Under the pieces are notes generated by a model, which was not told the origin of the DNA, ran no database searches, and was given only the letters and a program-made list of their open reading frames with translations. Below, piece after piece: positions 42,443 to 50,730 of a DNA stretch of 64,000 bases (the stretch's first letter is position 1; each line of letters starts with the position of its first letter). A program made the position numbers and the translations under genes. This stretch comes from Nonomuraea sp. MG754425 (GTDB taxonomy: Bacteria; Actinomycetota; Actinomycetes; Streptosporangiales; Streptosporangiaceae): NCBI RefSeq assembly GCF_021699195.1, contig NZ_SSXE01000010.1, positions 1 through 64,000 on the forward strand, read 5' to 3'.

Positions 42443-43902
42443 CCAGGCTCACCCGGCCGGAACTGCGCGCCGCGATCGTGCTGGTGGCCGGCGGGCTGAT
42501 GGCGGTGCTGGACGCCACGATCGTGGCGGTGGCGCTGCCGCGGCTGATGGCCACGTTCGGCACGTCGCTGACCTCCGTGCAATGGGTCATCGCCGCGTAC
42601 ACGCTCGCGATGGTCGCCACGATGCCGCTGGCCGCCGGTCTCGCCGCCCGGTGGGGAGCCCGCCGGGTGTACCTGGTGGCGCTGGCCGGTTTCGCGGTCG
42701 CCTCCGCCGCCGCCGGGGCGTCCGCGGGCCTGGGCTGGCTGATCGCCGCGCGGGCGGTGCAGGGTCTCAGCGGCGGCCTGCTGGCCCCGCTGGGCATGAC
42801 GATCGGGTTCGGCGCGGTCGCTCCCGAACGTCGCGGCCGGGTGATGGCGATCACCGGCCTGCCGATGCTGGTCGGGCCGATCCTGGGCCCGGTGCTCGGC
42901 GCGGTGCTGCTGAGCACCGGCTCGTGGCGGGCGCTGTTCTACGTCACCGTGCCGCTGGCGCTGCTGGGAGCCGCGGCCGGGCTGGCCTGGCTGCCTGCCG
43001 ACCCCGTACGCGGCCGGCGGGCCCGGCTCGACCTGGCCGGAGCGATGCTGCTGGTCCCGGGCATCGTCGCGGTGGCCTACGGCATCAGCGCGCAGGACGG
43101 CCCGGCCTGGATGCGGCTCGCCACGGCCGCCGCCGGCGCGGTGCTGGTCGCGGCCTTCGCGGTCCGGGCGCTGCCCCATCAGGAACCGCTGCTACGGGTC
43201 CGTCTGCTGGGCGACCCGGCGTTCGGACGCGGTGCCGCGGTGCTCGCCCTGTACGCGGCCCCCTACTTCGGTTCGGCCGTGCTGATGCCCGCCTACGTGC
43301 AGACCCTGCGTTCGGACAGCGTGTCGGTCACGGCGGCGCTGATGATTCCCGGCGCGGTCGGCATGGGTCTCAGCCTGCAGGTCGCCGCCCGGTTGCTGGA
43401 ACGGCTCGGCCCCCGGCTGGTCGTCGGGGCCGGGCTGGGTCTCGCGATCGCGTCCGGGCTCGTCCAGGTCGCCGTTCTGCGGGCGGACACCCCGTACGTG
43501 CTGCTCGGCCTGCTCGGGCTGCTCCAGGGCGTGGGCACCGGCGCGATCATGATGCCGACGATCTCCAGCTCCAGCCGCGATCTGCACGGCCCCGACCTGG
43601 CCTCCGGCTCCGCGCTGCTGTCACTGGTGAGCACGATCGCCAACGGCATGGGCACCGTGGCGGTCAGCGCGCTGTTCACGGCGCTGACCGCCGTGCTGAC
43701 CGGTGGCGCCTCGATCGAGGCGCTGTCCGGGCAGGGAGCGTCCGGGCGGGGGACGGCTGCGGTGGACGCCCTGCGGCTGACCCAGGTGGCGGCCCTCGTC
43801 GTGATGTCGATCGCCCTGGTCGTACGCCTGCGTCCGGTACGGAGCCCCTCGGCGATACTGGACGCACGAGAGCCGCCGGCAAGGGTGGAAAGGACGCCAT
43901 GA
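42439..43902 (+). CDS. MFS drug exporter, DHA2 family
   Basis: 487 residues with about fourteen membrane helices. Motif LDATIVAVALPRLMATFG (residues ~23-40) is typical of DHA2 (EmrB/QacA-like) multidrug antiporters; VQGLSGGLLAPLGMTIGFG and VGPILGPVLGAVLL are the motif C region. Proton-driven export of hydrophobic compounds is likely. It overlaps both neighbours by ATGA. Confidence 0.88.
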   Translation: MTRLTRPELRAAIVLVAGGLMAVLDATIVAVALPRLMATFGTSLTSVQWVIAAYTLAMVATMPLAAGLAARWGARRVYLVALAGFAVASAAAGASAGLGWLIAARAVQGLSGGLLAPLGMTIGFGAVAPERRGRVMAITGLPMLVGPILGPVLGAVLLSTGSWRALFYVTVPLALLGAAAGLAWLPADPVRGRRARLDLAGAMLLVPGIVAVAYGISAQDGPAWMRLATAAAGAVLVAAFAVRALPHQEPLLRVRLLGDPAFGRGAAVLALYAAPYFGSAVLMPAYVQTLRSDSVSVTAALMIPGAVGMGLSLQVAARLLERLGPRLVVGAGLGLAIASGLVQVAVLRADTPYVLLGLLGLLQGVGTGAIMMPTISSSSRDLHGPDLASGSALLSLVSTIANGMGTVAVSALFTALTAVLTGGASIEALSGQGASGRGTAAVDALRLTQVAALVVMSIALVVRLRPVRSPSAILDAREPPARVERTP

Positions 43903-44309
43903 CCAGCACCGACCACCCCGCCTTCGAGACGGGCGGCACCTCGCTCACGGTCGGGCAGGTGGCCAGGGCCGCCGGGGTGACGGCCAACGCGGTCCGCTTC
44001 TACGAGCGTTACGGCGTGATCACCGGGCACCGCAGCAGCGGCAACGCCCGCCGCTTCACCGTCGACGCGATCTGCCGGATCAAGCTGGCGCTCGCCGCGC
44101 AACGGGTGGGGATCACGCTCAAGGAGAGCGCCGAGATCCTCGCCGGCATCCCGCCCCTCTCCCGCGATCTCGACCGGTGGGTCGGCGCGGGTGACGAACT
44201 CGTCCGGATCGGCCGCGCCCGGATCGCCCAGCTTCAGGCGACCGTGAGCGAGCTGGCCACGCTGGACTTCCTCCAGCCGGACCCCGCACGGGACCGGCCG
44301 CCGGGCTGA
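43899..44309 (+). CDS. MerR family transcriptional regulator
   Basis: 136 residues. MerR helix-turn-helix SLTVGQVARAAGVTANAVRFYERYGVI (residues ~14-40), then RFTVDAICRIKLALAAQRVGITLKE and a short coiled-coil. No cysteine pattern for metal sensing, so it probably senses an organic or redox signal. Last gene of the reductase-MFS-merR operon whose promoter has MerR geometry, so autoregulation is likely. Confidence 0.88.
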   Translation: MTSTDHPAFETGGTSLTVGQVARAAGVTANAVRFYERYGVITGHRSSGNARRFTVDAICRIKLALAAQRVGITLKESAEILAGIPPLSRDLDRWVGAGDELVRIGRARIAQLQATVSELATLDFLQPDPARDRPPG

Positions 44310-44428
44310 CCCGTCCGGGCGGCAGGCGACGCCCGTGGAGATCACGGTTCCCCGTTCGAGGAGCGGGGACGTCGCCCCCTCATGCCCGCGGCTCCGGTCC
44401 GCCTCACCAGACACAACAGGAAGGCATC

Positions 44429-45178
44429 ATGCACACTCTGCACGGCAAGACCGCCCTCGTCACCGGCGCGAGCAGGGGAATCGGCCGGGCCATCGCCCGT
44501 CGCCTGGCCCGTGACGGCGCCCGCGTCGCCGTCCACTACGGCGGCAGCGAGCAGGCCGCCGAGGAGACCGTCGCCGCGATCGAGGCGGACGGCGGGCAGG
44601 CATTCCGCCTGCGGGCCGAACTGGGCATGCCCGGCGACGCCGATCGGCTGTGGGCCGCCTTCGACGCCCACGCCGACGGGCTGGACATCCTGGTCAACAA
44701 CGCCGGCATCCTCAACGACGAGCCCGGCATCGAGCACGTCACCCGGCAGCAGTTCGAGCGGATCTTCGCGGTCAACGCCACCGCCCCGTTCTTCGTCACC
44801 CAGCTCGCGCTGCCCCGGCTGCGCGACGGGGGCCGGATCGTCAACGTCTCGACGATGCTGACCCGCGGCTCGGCCATGCCGCGCTCCATCAGCTACGCCA
44901 TGTCCAAGGGCGCGCTCGACGTGCTCACCTCGACCCTCGCCAAGCAGCTCGGCCCGCGCGCGATCACCGTCAACACGGTGGCGCCCGGCGTCATCGACAC
45001 CGACATGCACCAGGGCAGGCTCGTCGGGGACGCGCGGGCCTGGTCGTCGTCGTTGTCTCCCATGGGCCGCCTGGGCACCCCCGAGGACGTCGCCGACGCG
45101 GTGGCCTTCCTGGCCTCCGGCGACAGCCGCTGGGTGACCGGCCACTGGCTGGACGCCTCGGGAGGGACCCTGCTGTAA
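44429..45178 (+). CDS. Short-chain dehydrogenase/reductase
   Basis: 249 residues, classical SDR. TGASRGIG (12-19) binds NADPH, NNAG stabilises the fold, and S plus YAMSK (about residue 153) form the catalytic set. The start follows AGGAAGG. It lies 119 bases after the MerR gene on the same strand; it may be part of the same detoxification response but has its own leader. Confidence 0.9.
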   Translation: MHTLHGKTALVTGASRGIGRAIARRLARDGARVAVHYGGSEQAAEETVAAIEADGGQAFRLRAELGMPGDADRLWAAFDAHADGLDILVNNAGILNDEPGIEHVTRQQFERIFAVNATAPFFVTQLALPRLRDGGRIVNVSTMLTRGSAMPRSISYAMSKGALDVLTSTLAKQLGPRAITVNTVAPGVIDTDMHQGRLVGDARAWSSSLSPMGRLGTPEDVADAVAFLASGDSRWVTGHWLDASGGTLL

Positions 45179-45188
45179 CGGGGTCAGG

Positions 45189-45995
45189 TCACCTGGGCAG
45201 GCCGGCGCGGATCACGAGCACGTCGTGGTCGGTGTACGTGGCCTGCTCCAGCTCCAGGCTCGGTGCCCGGAGGTCGCCGTAGGCGTGCTGGATGCCGGGG
45301 GCCTGGGTGGCGTCCGCGTCGGTGAGGGTCCAGTGGCCCGCGGGCGCGCACGACGAGCGGCGGTTGAGGTCGCCCGCGAAGACGGTCGGACGGCCGCGCG
45401 CGGCGAGCACCTGGGCGAGTTCCGCGCACTGGGTGGAGTTCGCGCTGCCGGCGGCCTCGCCGTCGGTGGACAGGTGGCTGGTGCACACGTCCACGCGGCG
45501 GGCGGTCGTCACGCAGAGCCAGCGCCGCTGCTCCACCCCGCTGAACACGGAGTACGGCTGGTCCTCGGCGGCCCGGATCGCCTCCTTGGTCAGCACGGCG
45601 TTGCCGAACTCGCCGCGTCCGCTCGGCGTCTTGCAGGCCAGCGGGGCCCCGTTGTAGATCACCGTGGAGAAGCGGTGGTGGTAGCCGGTGCGCTTCGCGA
45701 TCTCGGCCACGTCCGCGCTGCACGCCTCGTTGAGGGTGACCGCGTTGACGTCGTTGGCCTGGATGCGCTGCACGACCTCGTCGAGGACCTTCGGGTACTG
45801 GGTGCGGGCGAAGCAGCCGGCGTACCCGCTCAGGCAGACGTTCATCTGGAGCAGCGAGTACGGCGGGCGCGCGCCCGGCGCGGTGGTGGGGGAGGCCACG
45901 GCGGCGCCGGGGAAGGCCGACAGCCCGGCCGCCATCAGGACGCCGATCATCAGGGCGCGCAGCCGCGTCACGGAAAGACGGATCATGGCCGTCAT
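45189..45995 (-). CDS. Secreted endonuclease/exonuclease/phosphatase-fold protein
   Basis: 268 residues from the ATG at 45995; another ATG three codons later is possible. Signal peptide LRALMIGVLMAAGLSAFPGAAVASP. The EEP fold is shown by LLQMNVCLSGY, VNAVTLNEAC (metal Glu), TSHLST and VFAGDLNRRS (Asp-Asn), and a C-terminal YTDHDVLVI (Asp-His). Likely a secreted nuclease or phosphodiesterase/phosphatase. Several cysteines suggest disulfides. Confidence 0.85.
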   Translation of the reverse strand: MTAMIRLSVTRLRALMIGVLMAAGLSAFPGAAVASPTTAPGARPPYSLLQMNVCLSGYAGCFARTQYPKVLDEVVQRIQANDVNAVTLNEACSADVAEIAKRTGYHHRFSTVIYNGAPLACKTPSGRGEFGNAVLTKEAIRAAEDQPYSVFSGVEQRRWLCVTTARRVDVCTSHLSTDGEAAGSANSTQCAELAQVLAARGRPTVFAGDLNRRSSCAPAGHWTLTDADATQAPGIQHAYGDLRAPSLELEQATYTDHDVLVIRAGLPR

Positions 45996-46061
45996 TGTGC
46001 TGGTCTGATCGTCAAAACGGACAGGGCGCGTCGAAGAGTTCATTCTTCTCTCACGCGCCGG

Positions 46062-46484
46062 TCACGTCAGGACGTCGCGGCCCCGGACGATGCCCGTCAC
46101 CACGGATTCCAGGCGCTCGCGATCGCCGGGGTCGATCGCCCCGACCAGCGCCTCGACCTGCGCGGTGACCTTGCGGTGCGCGGCGTGGGCGATCGTCCTG
46201 CCCTGTTCGGTCAGCGCGACGTCGCAGGCGCGCCGGTCGCGCTGGTCGCGGACCCGGACCACGATGCCGCGGCGTTCGGCCCGGTCGACGAGGCCGGTCA
46301 TGCTGGACTTCTCCAGCCCCAGTGCCCGGCTCATCTCCGTCATGCCCGTGGGGCCGTCGAGCAGCACGCACAGGAGCTGGATCTGCTGCGGAGTCAGCTC
46401 GAACTCCCGGCTGACCTCGGCGTAGACCCGGCTCACCAGGTGCGCGAGCCGTACCAGACCGGTGGCCAGCTTGGTGTCGTCCAT
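46062..46484 (-). CDS. MarR family transcriptional regulator
   Basis: 140 residues. Winged helix (LTPQQIQLLCVLLDGPTGMTEMSRALGLEKSSMTGLVDRAERRGIVVRV, then DRRACDVALTEQG). The ATG lies six bases after TAGACT and has no Shine-Dalgarno (leaderless pattern). Divergent from the MFS exporter; dyads at 46505-46523 and 46538-46550 lie between them, so it most likely represses the pump and itself. Confidence 0.88.
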   Translation of the reverse strand: MDDTKLATGLVRLAHLVSRVYAEVSREFELTPQQIQLLCVLLDGPTGMTEMSRALGLEKSSMTGLVDRAERRGIVVRVRDQRDRRACDVALTEQGRTIAHAAHRKVTAQVEALVGAIDPGDRERLESVVTGIVRGRDVLT

Positions 46485-46504
46485 GTCGGCAGTCTAGTTG
46501 ACGG

Positions 46505-46550
46505 TAGTTGGCACTGCGAACTAATGTGCTTCGCGCCACGAACTATTCGT
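46505..46550. promoter_or_regulatory. Candidate MarR operators
   Basis: Two perfect dyads: TAGTT-N9-AACTA (46505-46523), which overlaps the -35/-10 spacer of the marR promoter (TTCGCA, 18 bp, TAGACT on the minus strand), and ACGAA-CTA-TTCGT (46538-46550), nearer the MFS gene. Further AACTA/TAGTT half-sites lie between. Confidence 0.6.
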
Positions 46551-46571
46551 ACAACAAACTAAGGCGGGTCA

Positions 46572-47909
46572 GTGAAGACATTGCTCTCCCTCGTCGCCGC
46601 GGTCTTCAGCTACGCGCTCATGCAGACGGTGGTCGTCCCCGCCATCGGACTGCTGCAGCGCGAGCTCGACACCACGCCCGGCTGGGCCTCGTGGATCATC
46701 AGCGCGTTCCTGCTGTCCAGCGCCGTGCTCACCCCGCTGCTCGGCCGGATGGGCGACCTGTACGGCAAACGCCGGGTGCTGCTCGCCGTACTGGCCGCCT
46801 ACCTCGTCGGCATGATCGGGGCCGTCGCGGCGCAGGACATCGGGCAGTTGATCGCCGCCAGGGTCGTGCAGGGCGCGGCACTCGCGCTGGTGCCGCTGTC
46901 CATGGCCATCCTGCGCGAGACGATGCCGCGCGAGCGGATGGCGTTCGCGTTCGGGCTGATCTCCGGGATCGTCGGCGCGGGCGCCGGGGCCGGGCTGGTG
47001 GTCGGCGGGCTGCTCGCCGACCACCTGTCGTGGCGCTGGCTGTTCGGCCTCGGCGCGCTGCTCGCCCTGGCCAGCCTGCTGCTGGTGGCCCGCTTCGTGC
47101 CGGCGAGCACGCACACCGCGAACGGCCGGCTCGACCTCCCCGGCGCCCTCCTGCTCGGCGCCGGCCTGGTCAGCCTGCTGCTGGCGCTCACGCAGCGCCA
47201 GGTCTGGCTCGGGCTGGTCGCGCTGGTGCTGTTCGCCGTCCTGCTGCTGGTCGAGCGGCGCAGGGACGACGCCCTGATCGACGTCGCCGAACTGGCCGAC
47301 CGGCCGATGCTGGCCACGCACGCACTGGCGTTCCTCTTCGGCGCGGCCTCGTACTTCTTCTACCTGTCGCTGCCCGCCTACGCCCAGCTCGACCCGGGGA
47401 CGGGCGGGATCGGCTTCGGCGCCACGGTCACCGTGTCCGGCCTGCTGATGTTGCCGGGCGCGCTGATCCTGCTGCCCACGGGCACGGCGGTGGGCCGGCT
47501 GGCCGAGCGGTACGGCCCGCGCCGCCCCGTGGTGCTCGGGTTCGCGATCGCCGTCGCGGGCTCCGCGCTGCTCGCCCTGTCCCACGCCTCGATGTGGCAG
47601 CACCTGGTCTTCTACACCGTGGTGGGCGCGGGATCCGGCCTGGTGATGGCCTCGCTGCCGAAACTGATCGGCGACCTGGTGCCGCTCACCAGGACCGGCG
47701 TGGCCAACGGCCTCAACAACATCGCGCGCACGGTCGGCGGCGTCGTGGGCAGCGGCCTGGCCGCCGCCGTCCTGGGCGGCGGCTACACCGACACGGCCTT
47801 CACCACCCTGTTCTGGCTGGCCGCCGCGACCAGCGTGCTCGGCGTGGTGGCCGCCCCCTTCGCGGTACGGCAGGCGGCCCGATCGTCAGCCGGCTCACCC
47901 GGGCGGTGA
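46572..47909 (+). CDS. MFS transporter
   Basis: 445 residues with about twelve to fourteen membrane helices. The segment PLLGRMGDLYGKRRVLLAVL is MFS motif A and ARVVQGAALALVPLSMAILRETMP the following helix. GTG start with AAGGCGGG upstream. Divergent from the MarR gene, so probably an inducible drug exporter. A hairpin spans its stop codon. Confidence 0.87.
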   Translation: MKTLLSLVAAVFSYALMQTVVVPAIGLLQRELDTTPGWASWIISAFLLSSAVLTPLLGRMGDLYGKRRVLLAVLAAYLVGMIGAVAAQDIGQLIAARVVQGAALALVPLSMAILRETMPRERMAFAFGLISGIVGAGAGAGLVVGGLLADHLSWRWLFGLGALLALASLLLVARFVPASTHTANGRLDLPGALLLGAGLVSLLLALTQRQVWLGLVALVLFAVLLLVERRRDDALIDVAELADRPMLATHALAFLFGAASYFFYLSLPAYAQLDPGTGGIGFGATVTVSGLLMLPGALILLPTGTAVGRLAERYGPRRPVVLGFAIAVAGSALLALSHASMWQHLVFYTVVGAGSGLVMASLPKLIGDLVPLTRTGVANGLNNIARTVGGVVGSGLAAAVLGGGYTDTAFTTLFWLAAATSVLGVVAAPFAVRQAARSSAGSPGR

Positions 47910-47914
47910 GCCGG
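47890..47914 (+). terminator. Hairpin spanning the MFS stop codon
   Basis: Perfect 10-bp stem CCGGCTCACC / GGTGAGCCGG with a five-base loop; the TGA stop (47907-47909) lies in the right arm. It lies between convergent genes 23 bases apart and may stop both transcripts. Confidence 0.65.
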
Positions 47915-47932
47915 GGGAGCGGGCCCGTCCGA

Positions 47933-49315
47933 CTACAGGTATCTGACCTGCAGGGTGTTGAGGTCGGCCTTGTCGGCCTGCACGGTCCCCCAGGTGTGGT
48001 TGCCCTCGCCCTTGTACACCTGCAGCCCCTCGGAGTAGAAGCCGATCCAGCCGGCCTCGGTGCTGCGGCCCTGCACCCATGAGGTGTTCACGCCGTTGAG
48101 ATCGGCCTTGTCGGCGAACACCGTCCCCCAGTTCTGGCCGCCGGACCGGTGCACGTTCAGCCCGTCCTTCACGAAGGTGAGCTGCCCGCCGTCGGTGTCC
48201 TGCCCGCGTATCCACGAGGTGCTGACGCCGTTGAGATCGGCCTTGTCGGCGAACACCGTCCCCCAGTCCTGGCCGCCGTCTCGGTACACGTTCATCCCTT
48301 CCGTGACGAAGGTGATCCGCCCGGAGTAGGAGTCGCGCCCCTGCACCCATGCGGTGCTCACGCCGTCGAGTTCGGCCTTGCCGGCCGTCACGGTCCCCCA
48401 GGCTCCCGAGTTGTCGTAGATCTCCGCGCCCACGTCGGAGAAGGAGACGCGGCCCCTCCTCCCGTCCACGGAACCCTGGACATAGGGGGTGAGGGTGCCG
48501 TTGGTGGCGGTCACCTGGTTCAGGGTCGGGTTGGTGATCGTGACGGTGATGGTGGCGTACTGGTAGGCCGGGCGGATGCCGGTGGACTGCTGCGCCTCCG
48601 AGGTCATGGACGCCTGCAGCGTGAAGGTGGTGTCGTTGAGGATCCTGCCCTGCGGGACGGTCCAGGAGGTGGCGGGGCCCTCGGAGAGGGTCGTGCCGTC
48701 GCCGTCGTAGAGCTGGAAGTAGCTGCCGTTGCTCTCCCAGGTGAGGGAGACCTCGTCACCGGCGCTGAACTTCGTCCTGGGGACGGTCGGCCGGTCGGGA
48801 GCGCTGGCCAGGAAGCTGTGCAGGTAGAAGACCGGCTCGGCGGTCTCCCAGGTGAGGTCCAGCGGGGTCCTGCGGCTGTAGGTGCCGCTGGTCGTGCCGG
48901 AGGTCTCGGTGGTCGGGCAGGTGAGCGTGCTGCCGGGGGTGGCGACGACGTCACCGCCGATGCTGATCTTCAACGGCGTGTCGATGAGGTCGAAGCCCGG
49001 AATGGGCGGGGCCTGGAAAACGACGTGGTAGTAGTTGGTCGCCGGGGCGAGGCCGAGCTCCTGCCCGGTCTTGAGCTGGGCGGAGGCGAGATTCCACTTG
49101 CCGGTGATCGAGGACTGCAGAGGCCCGGTGAAGTAGGCGCCGCCGTCGTCGGGCGCGCTGACCGGCACGGCGATGTCGATCTTGTCGCAGTAGACGTTCT
49201 GGCCGGCGGGGCTGGAGACGGTGATGTCGATCGTGCCGGCGGCGGGCTTGTCGGGGGTGCCCGCCTGGAGCGGCGCGCTGCTGGTGCTGTAGTGCAGCAG
49301 AGGGGCATCGGTCAT
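47933..49315 (-). CDS. Protein with four C-terminal 45-residue repeats
   Basis: 460 residues, ATG after AAGGAGG, no signal peptide. The N-terminal half (1-265) is beta-rich with two segments resembling immunoglobulin-like domains. The C-terminal part is four tandem repeats (278-322, 323-368, 369-412, 413-460) of the form WVQG-RITFV-EGMNVYRDGGQDWGTVFADKADLNGVSTS. The repeats would build a beta-solenoid or propeller-like module. No family is recognised. It may be a surface or binding protein exported by a non-Sec route, or cytoplasmic. Confidence 0.78.
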   Translation of the reverse strand: MTDAPLLHYSTSSAPLQAGTPDKPAAGTIDITVSSPAGQNVYCDKIDIAVPVSAPDDGGAYFTGPLQSSITGKWNLASAQLKTGQELGLAPATNYYHVVFQAPPIPGFDLIDTPLKISIGGDVVATPGSTLTCPTTETSGTTSGTYSRRTPLDLTWETAEPVFYLHSFLASAPDRPTVPRTKFSAGDEVSLTWESNGSYFQLYDGDGTTLSEGPATSWTVPQGRILNDTTFTLQASMTSEAQQSTGIRPAYQYATITVTITNPTLNQVTATNGTLTPYVQGSVDGRRGRVSFSDVGAEIYDNSGAWGTVTAGKAELDGVSTAWVQGRDSYSGRITFVTEGMNVYRDGGQDWGTVFADKADLNGVSTSWIRGQDTDGGQLTFVKDGLNVHRSGGQNWGTVFADKADLNGVNTSWVQGRSTEAGWIGFYSEGLQVYKGEGNHTWGTVQADKADLNTLQVRYL

Positions 49316-49380
49316 GGGGCATGGCCTCCTTGGGGTGAGTCCTGTCTCGACCGGGTGACCCGCAGAAGATCACCTCTAGA

Positions 49381-49399
49381 TCCAATCGCCGGGATTGGA
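49381..49399. promoter_or_regulatory. Inverted repeat upstream of repeat-protein gene
   Basis: Perfect dyad TCCAATC-GCCGG-GATTGGA, 65 bases upstream of the ATG of the four-repeat protein. Could be an operator or a leader hairpin. Confidence 0.4.
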
Positions 49400-49495
49400 G
49401 CGTGACAAGAGCTCCCAAGGACGCGACAAAGGGGCGATCAAGTGACGTTCTCTACGTCTTGACAGTCGAGAACACAGCCGCCTCCCGTCGATCTG

Positions 49496-50473
49496 TCACT
49501 CCAGGACGTCGGAGACCGGACGGCGGGGCGCCTTCTCGGTGCCGTCGCGGGTGACGCCCAGTCGCATGATCATTTGAGGGTGTTCGCCGGACAGGAGTTC
49601 CCCGCGCAGGAAGTCGCGCAGCAGGTCCATCTCCAGGGCCTGCGTGTGGAAGGCGGCGCTGACCCCGTGCGCGGAGGCGAGCAGCAGGACGTGCTGGAGC
49701 GCCTGGCCCGCGGCGATCCGGTCCGCGCGGTCGTCGCCCCGCGTGGTCAGGACGGCGACGACCCCGACGGACGCCTCCCCGCTCTCGCCCTCGACCCCCC
49801 AGTCGTGCCGCCAGGAGTACTGGCGCTGCGGAAAGCCGGGCTGCGTCGGCGCGGGCCGCCGCGGGTAGCTCTCCGCGGGCACGCCGTCCGTACGGGTGCT
49901 GCCGGGCGGCCTGGCCCAGCGGATGATCTCCAGGCTGAACCGCTGATCCTGCGTCTGAACGTCCTGGGCGGCCTGGGTGAGCGCGGCGAGCACGTTCACC
50001 GCCGCGGCCGAGCGGACCGGCGTCAGCTTCGCGCCCTCGCTCATCGCCGCCCTGACCAGCGATTCGACGAGCTCGTCCGGCACCGGGACGTCGGCGAACC
50101 CGGCCCGGTGCGTACGGCGGCGCTCGATCTCCTGGCCGAGCGCCCGGATCGTCTCGTCGGCCGCCAGCTCCTGCCCCGGCCTGATCCGCGCCACCAGGCC
50201 GGGACGATCGGGATCGGGCAGGACCTGGACGACGGGTTCGTAACCCTCGCACCGCATCGCGACGCGCATGGTGAACAGGGCGGCGCCGCAACTGATCAGG
50301 AGCTCGCGGCCGGAGGGGTCACTGATCCGGAGCTTGCGGGACGGGTCGGCCCTCAGGTCGATCTCCTCCCCGGCGATGGCGAAGCTCCACGGCTGGGTGT
50401 TGTGCACCGACGGCGCCCAGCGGCCCGCCCGCACCGCCGTCTCCGCGGCCTGCTTCGGCGAGCGGATGTTCAT
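49496..50473 (-). CDS. Acg-type FMN-binding nitroreductase-like protein
   Basis: 325 residues, ATG after GGAGG. The signature APSVHNTQPWSF (residues ~20-31) and RRTHRAGFADVPVP are typical of the Acg family (mycobacterial Rv2032-like), duplicated nitroreductase-fold proteins that bind and may sequester FMN. In mycobacteria acg belongs to the dormancy (DosR) regulon. Here it is divergent from an alcohol dehydrogenase followed by a universal stress protein, a similar company. Confidence 0.87.
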   Translation of the reverse strand: MNIRSPKQAAETAVRAGRWAPSVHNTQPWSFAIAGEEIDLRADPSRKLRISDPSGRELLISCGAALFTMRVAMRCEGYEPVVQVLPDPDRPGLVARIRPGQELAADETIRALGQEIERRRTHRAGFADVPVPDELVESLVRAAMSEGAKLTPVRSAAAVNVLAALTQAAQDVQTQDQRFSLEIIRWARPPGSTRTDGVPAESYPRRPAPTQPGFPQRQYSWRHDWGVEGESGEASVGVVAVLTTRGDDRADRIAAGQALQHVLLLASAHGVSAAFHTQALEMDLLRDFLRGELLSGEHPQMIMRLGVTRDGTEKAPRRPVSDVLE

Positions 50474-50730
50474 GGTCGACCTCCAAGACGCGAGGAGGGC
50501 AGCGCATCACAGCGACGGCCTCCGGCGAAGCACGCCGCCCCCCGCTTGCCGAGCCCTGTGCCAGATCCTGACGTTGCCCGCCGGGCGGGCAGGACCGGAC
50601 CGCTCCGGCCCCAGACCGAGAGCAGGCGGCGGGTTGGCCCGCTCTTGACCGGCGTCGCGCCGCGCGGGGGTATGACGGCTCCGGACCGCCGTCGGCGGCG
50701 GGGGAACCGGACACCTGAGGAGGCGACACC
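50474..50730. other. Divergent acg/alcohol dehydrogenase intergenic region
   Basis: 257 bases without a gene. It contains several GC-rich dyads and a good GAGGAGG ribosome site before the GTG at 50731. A clear DosR box was not found. Confidence 0.35.
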
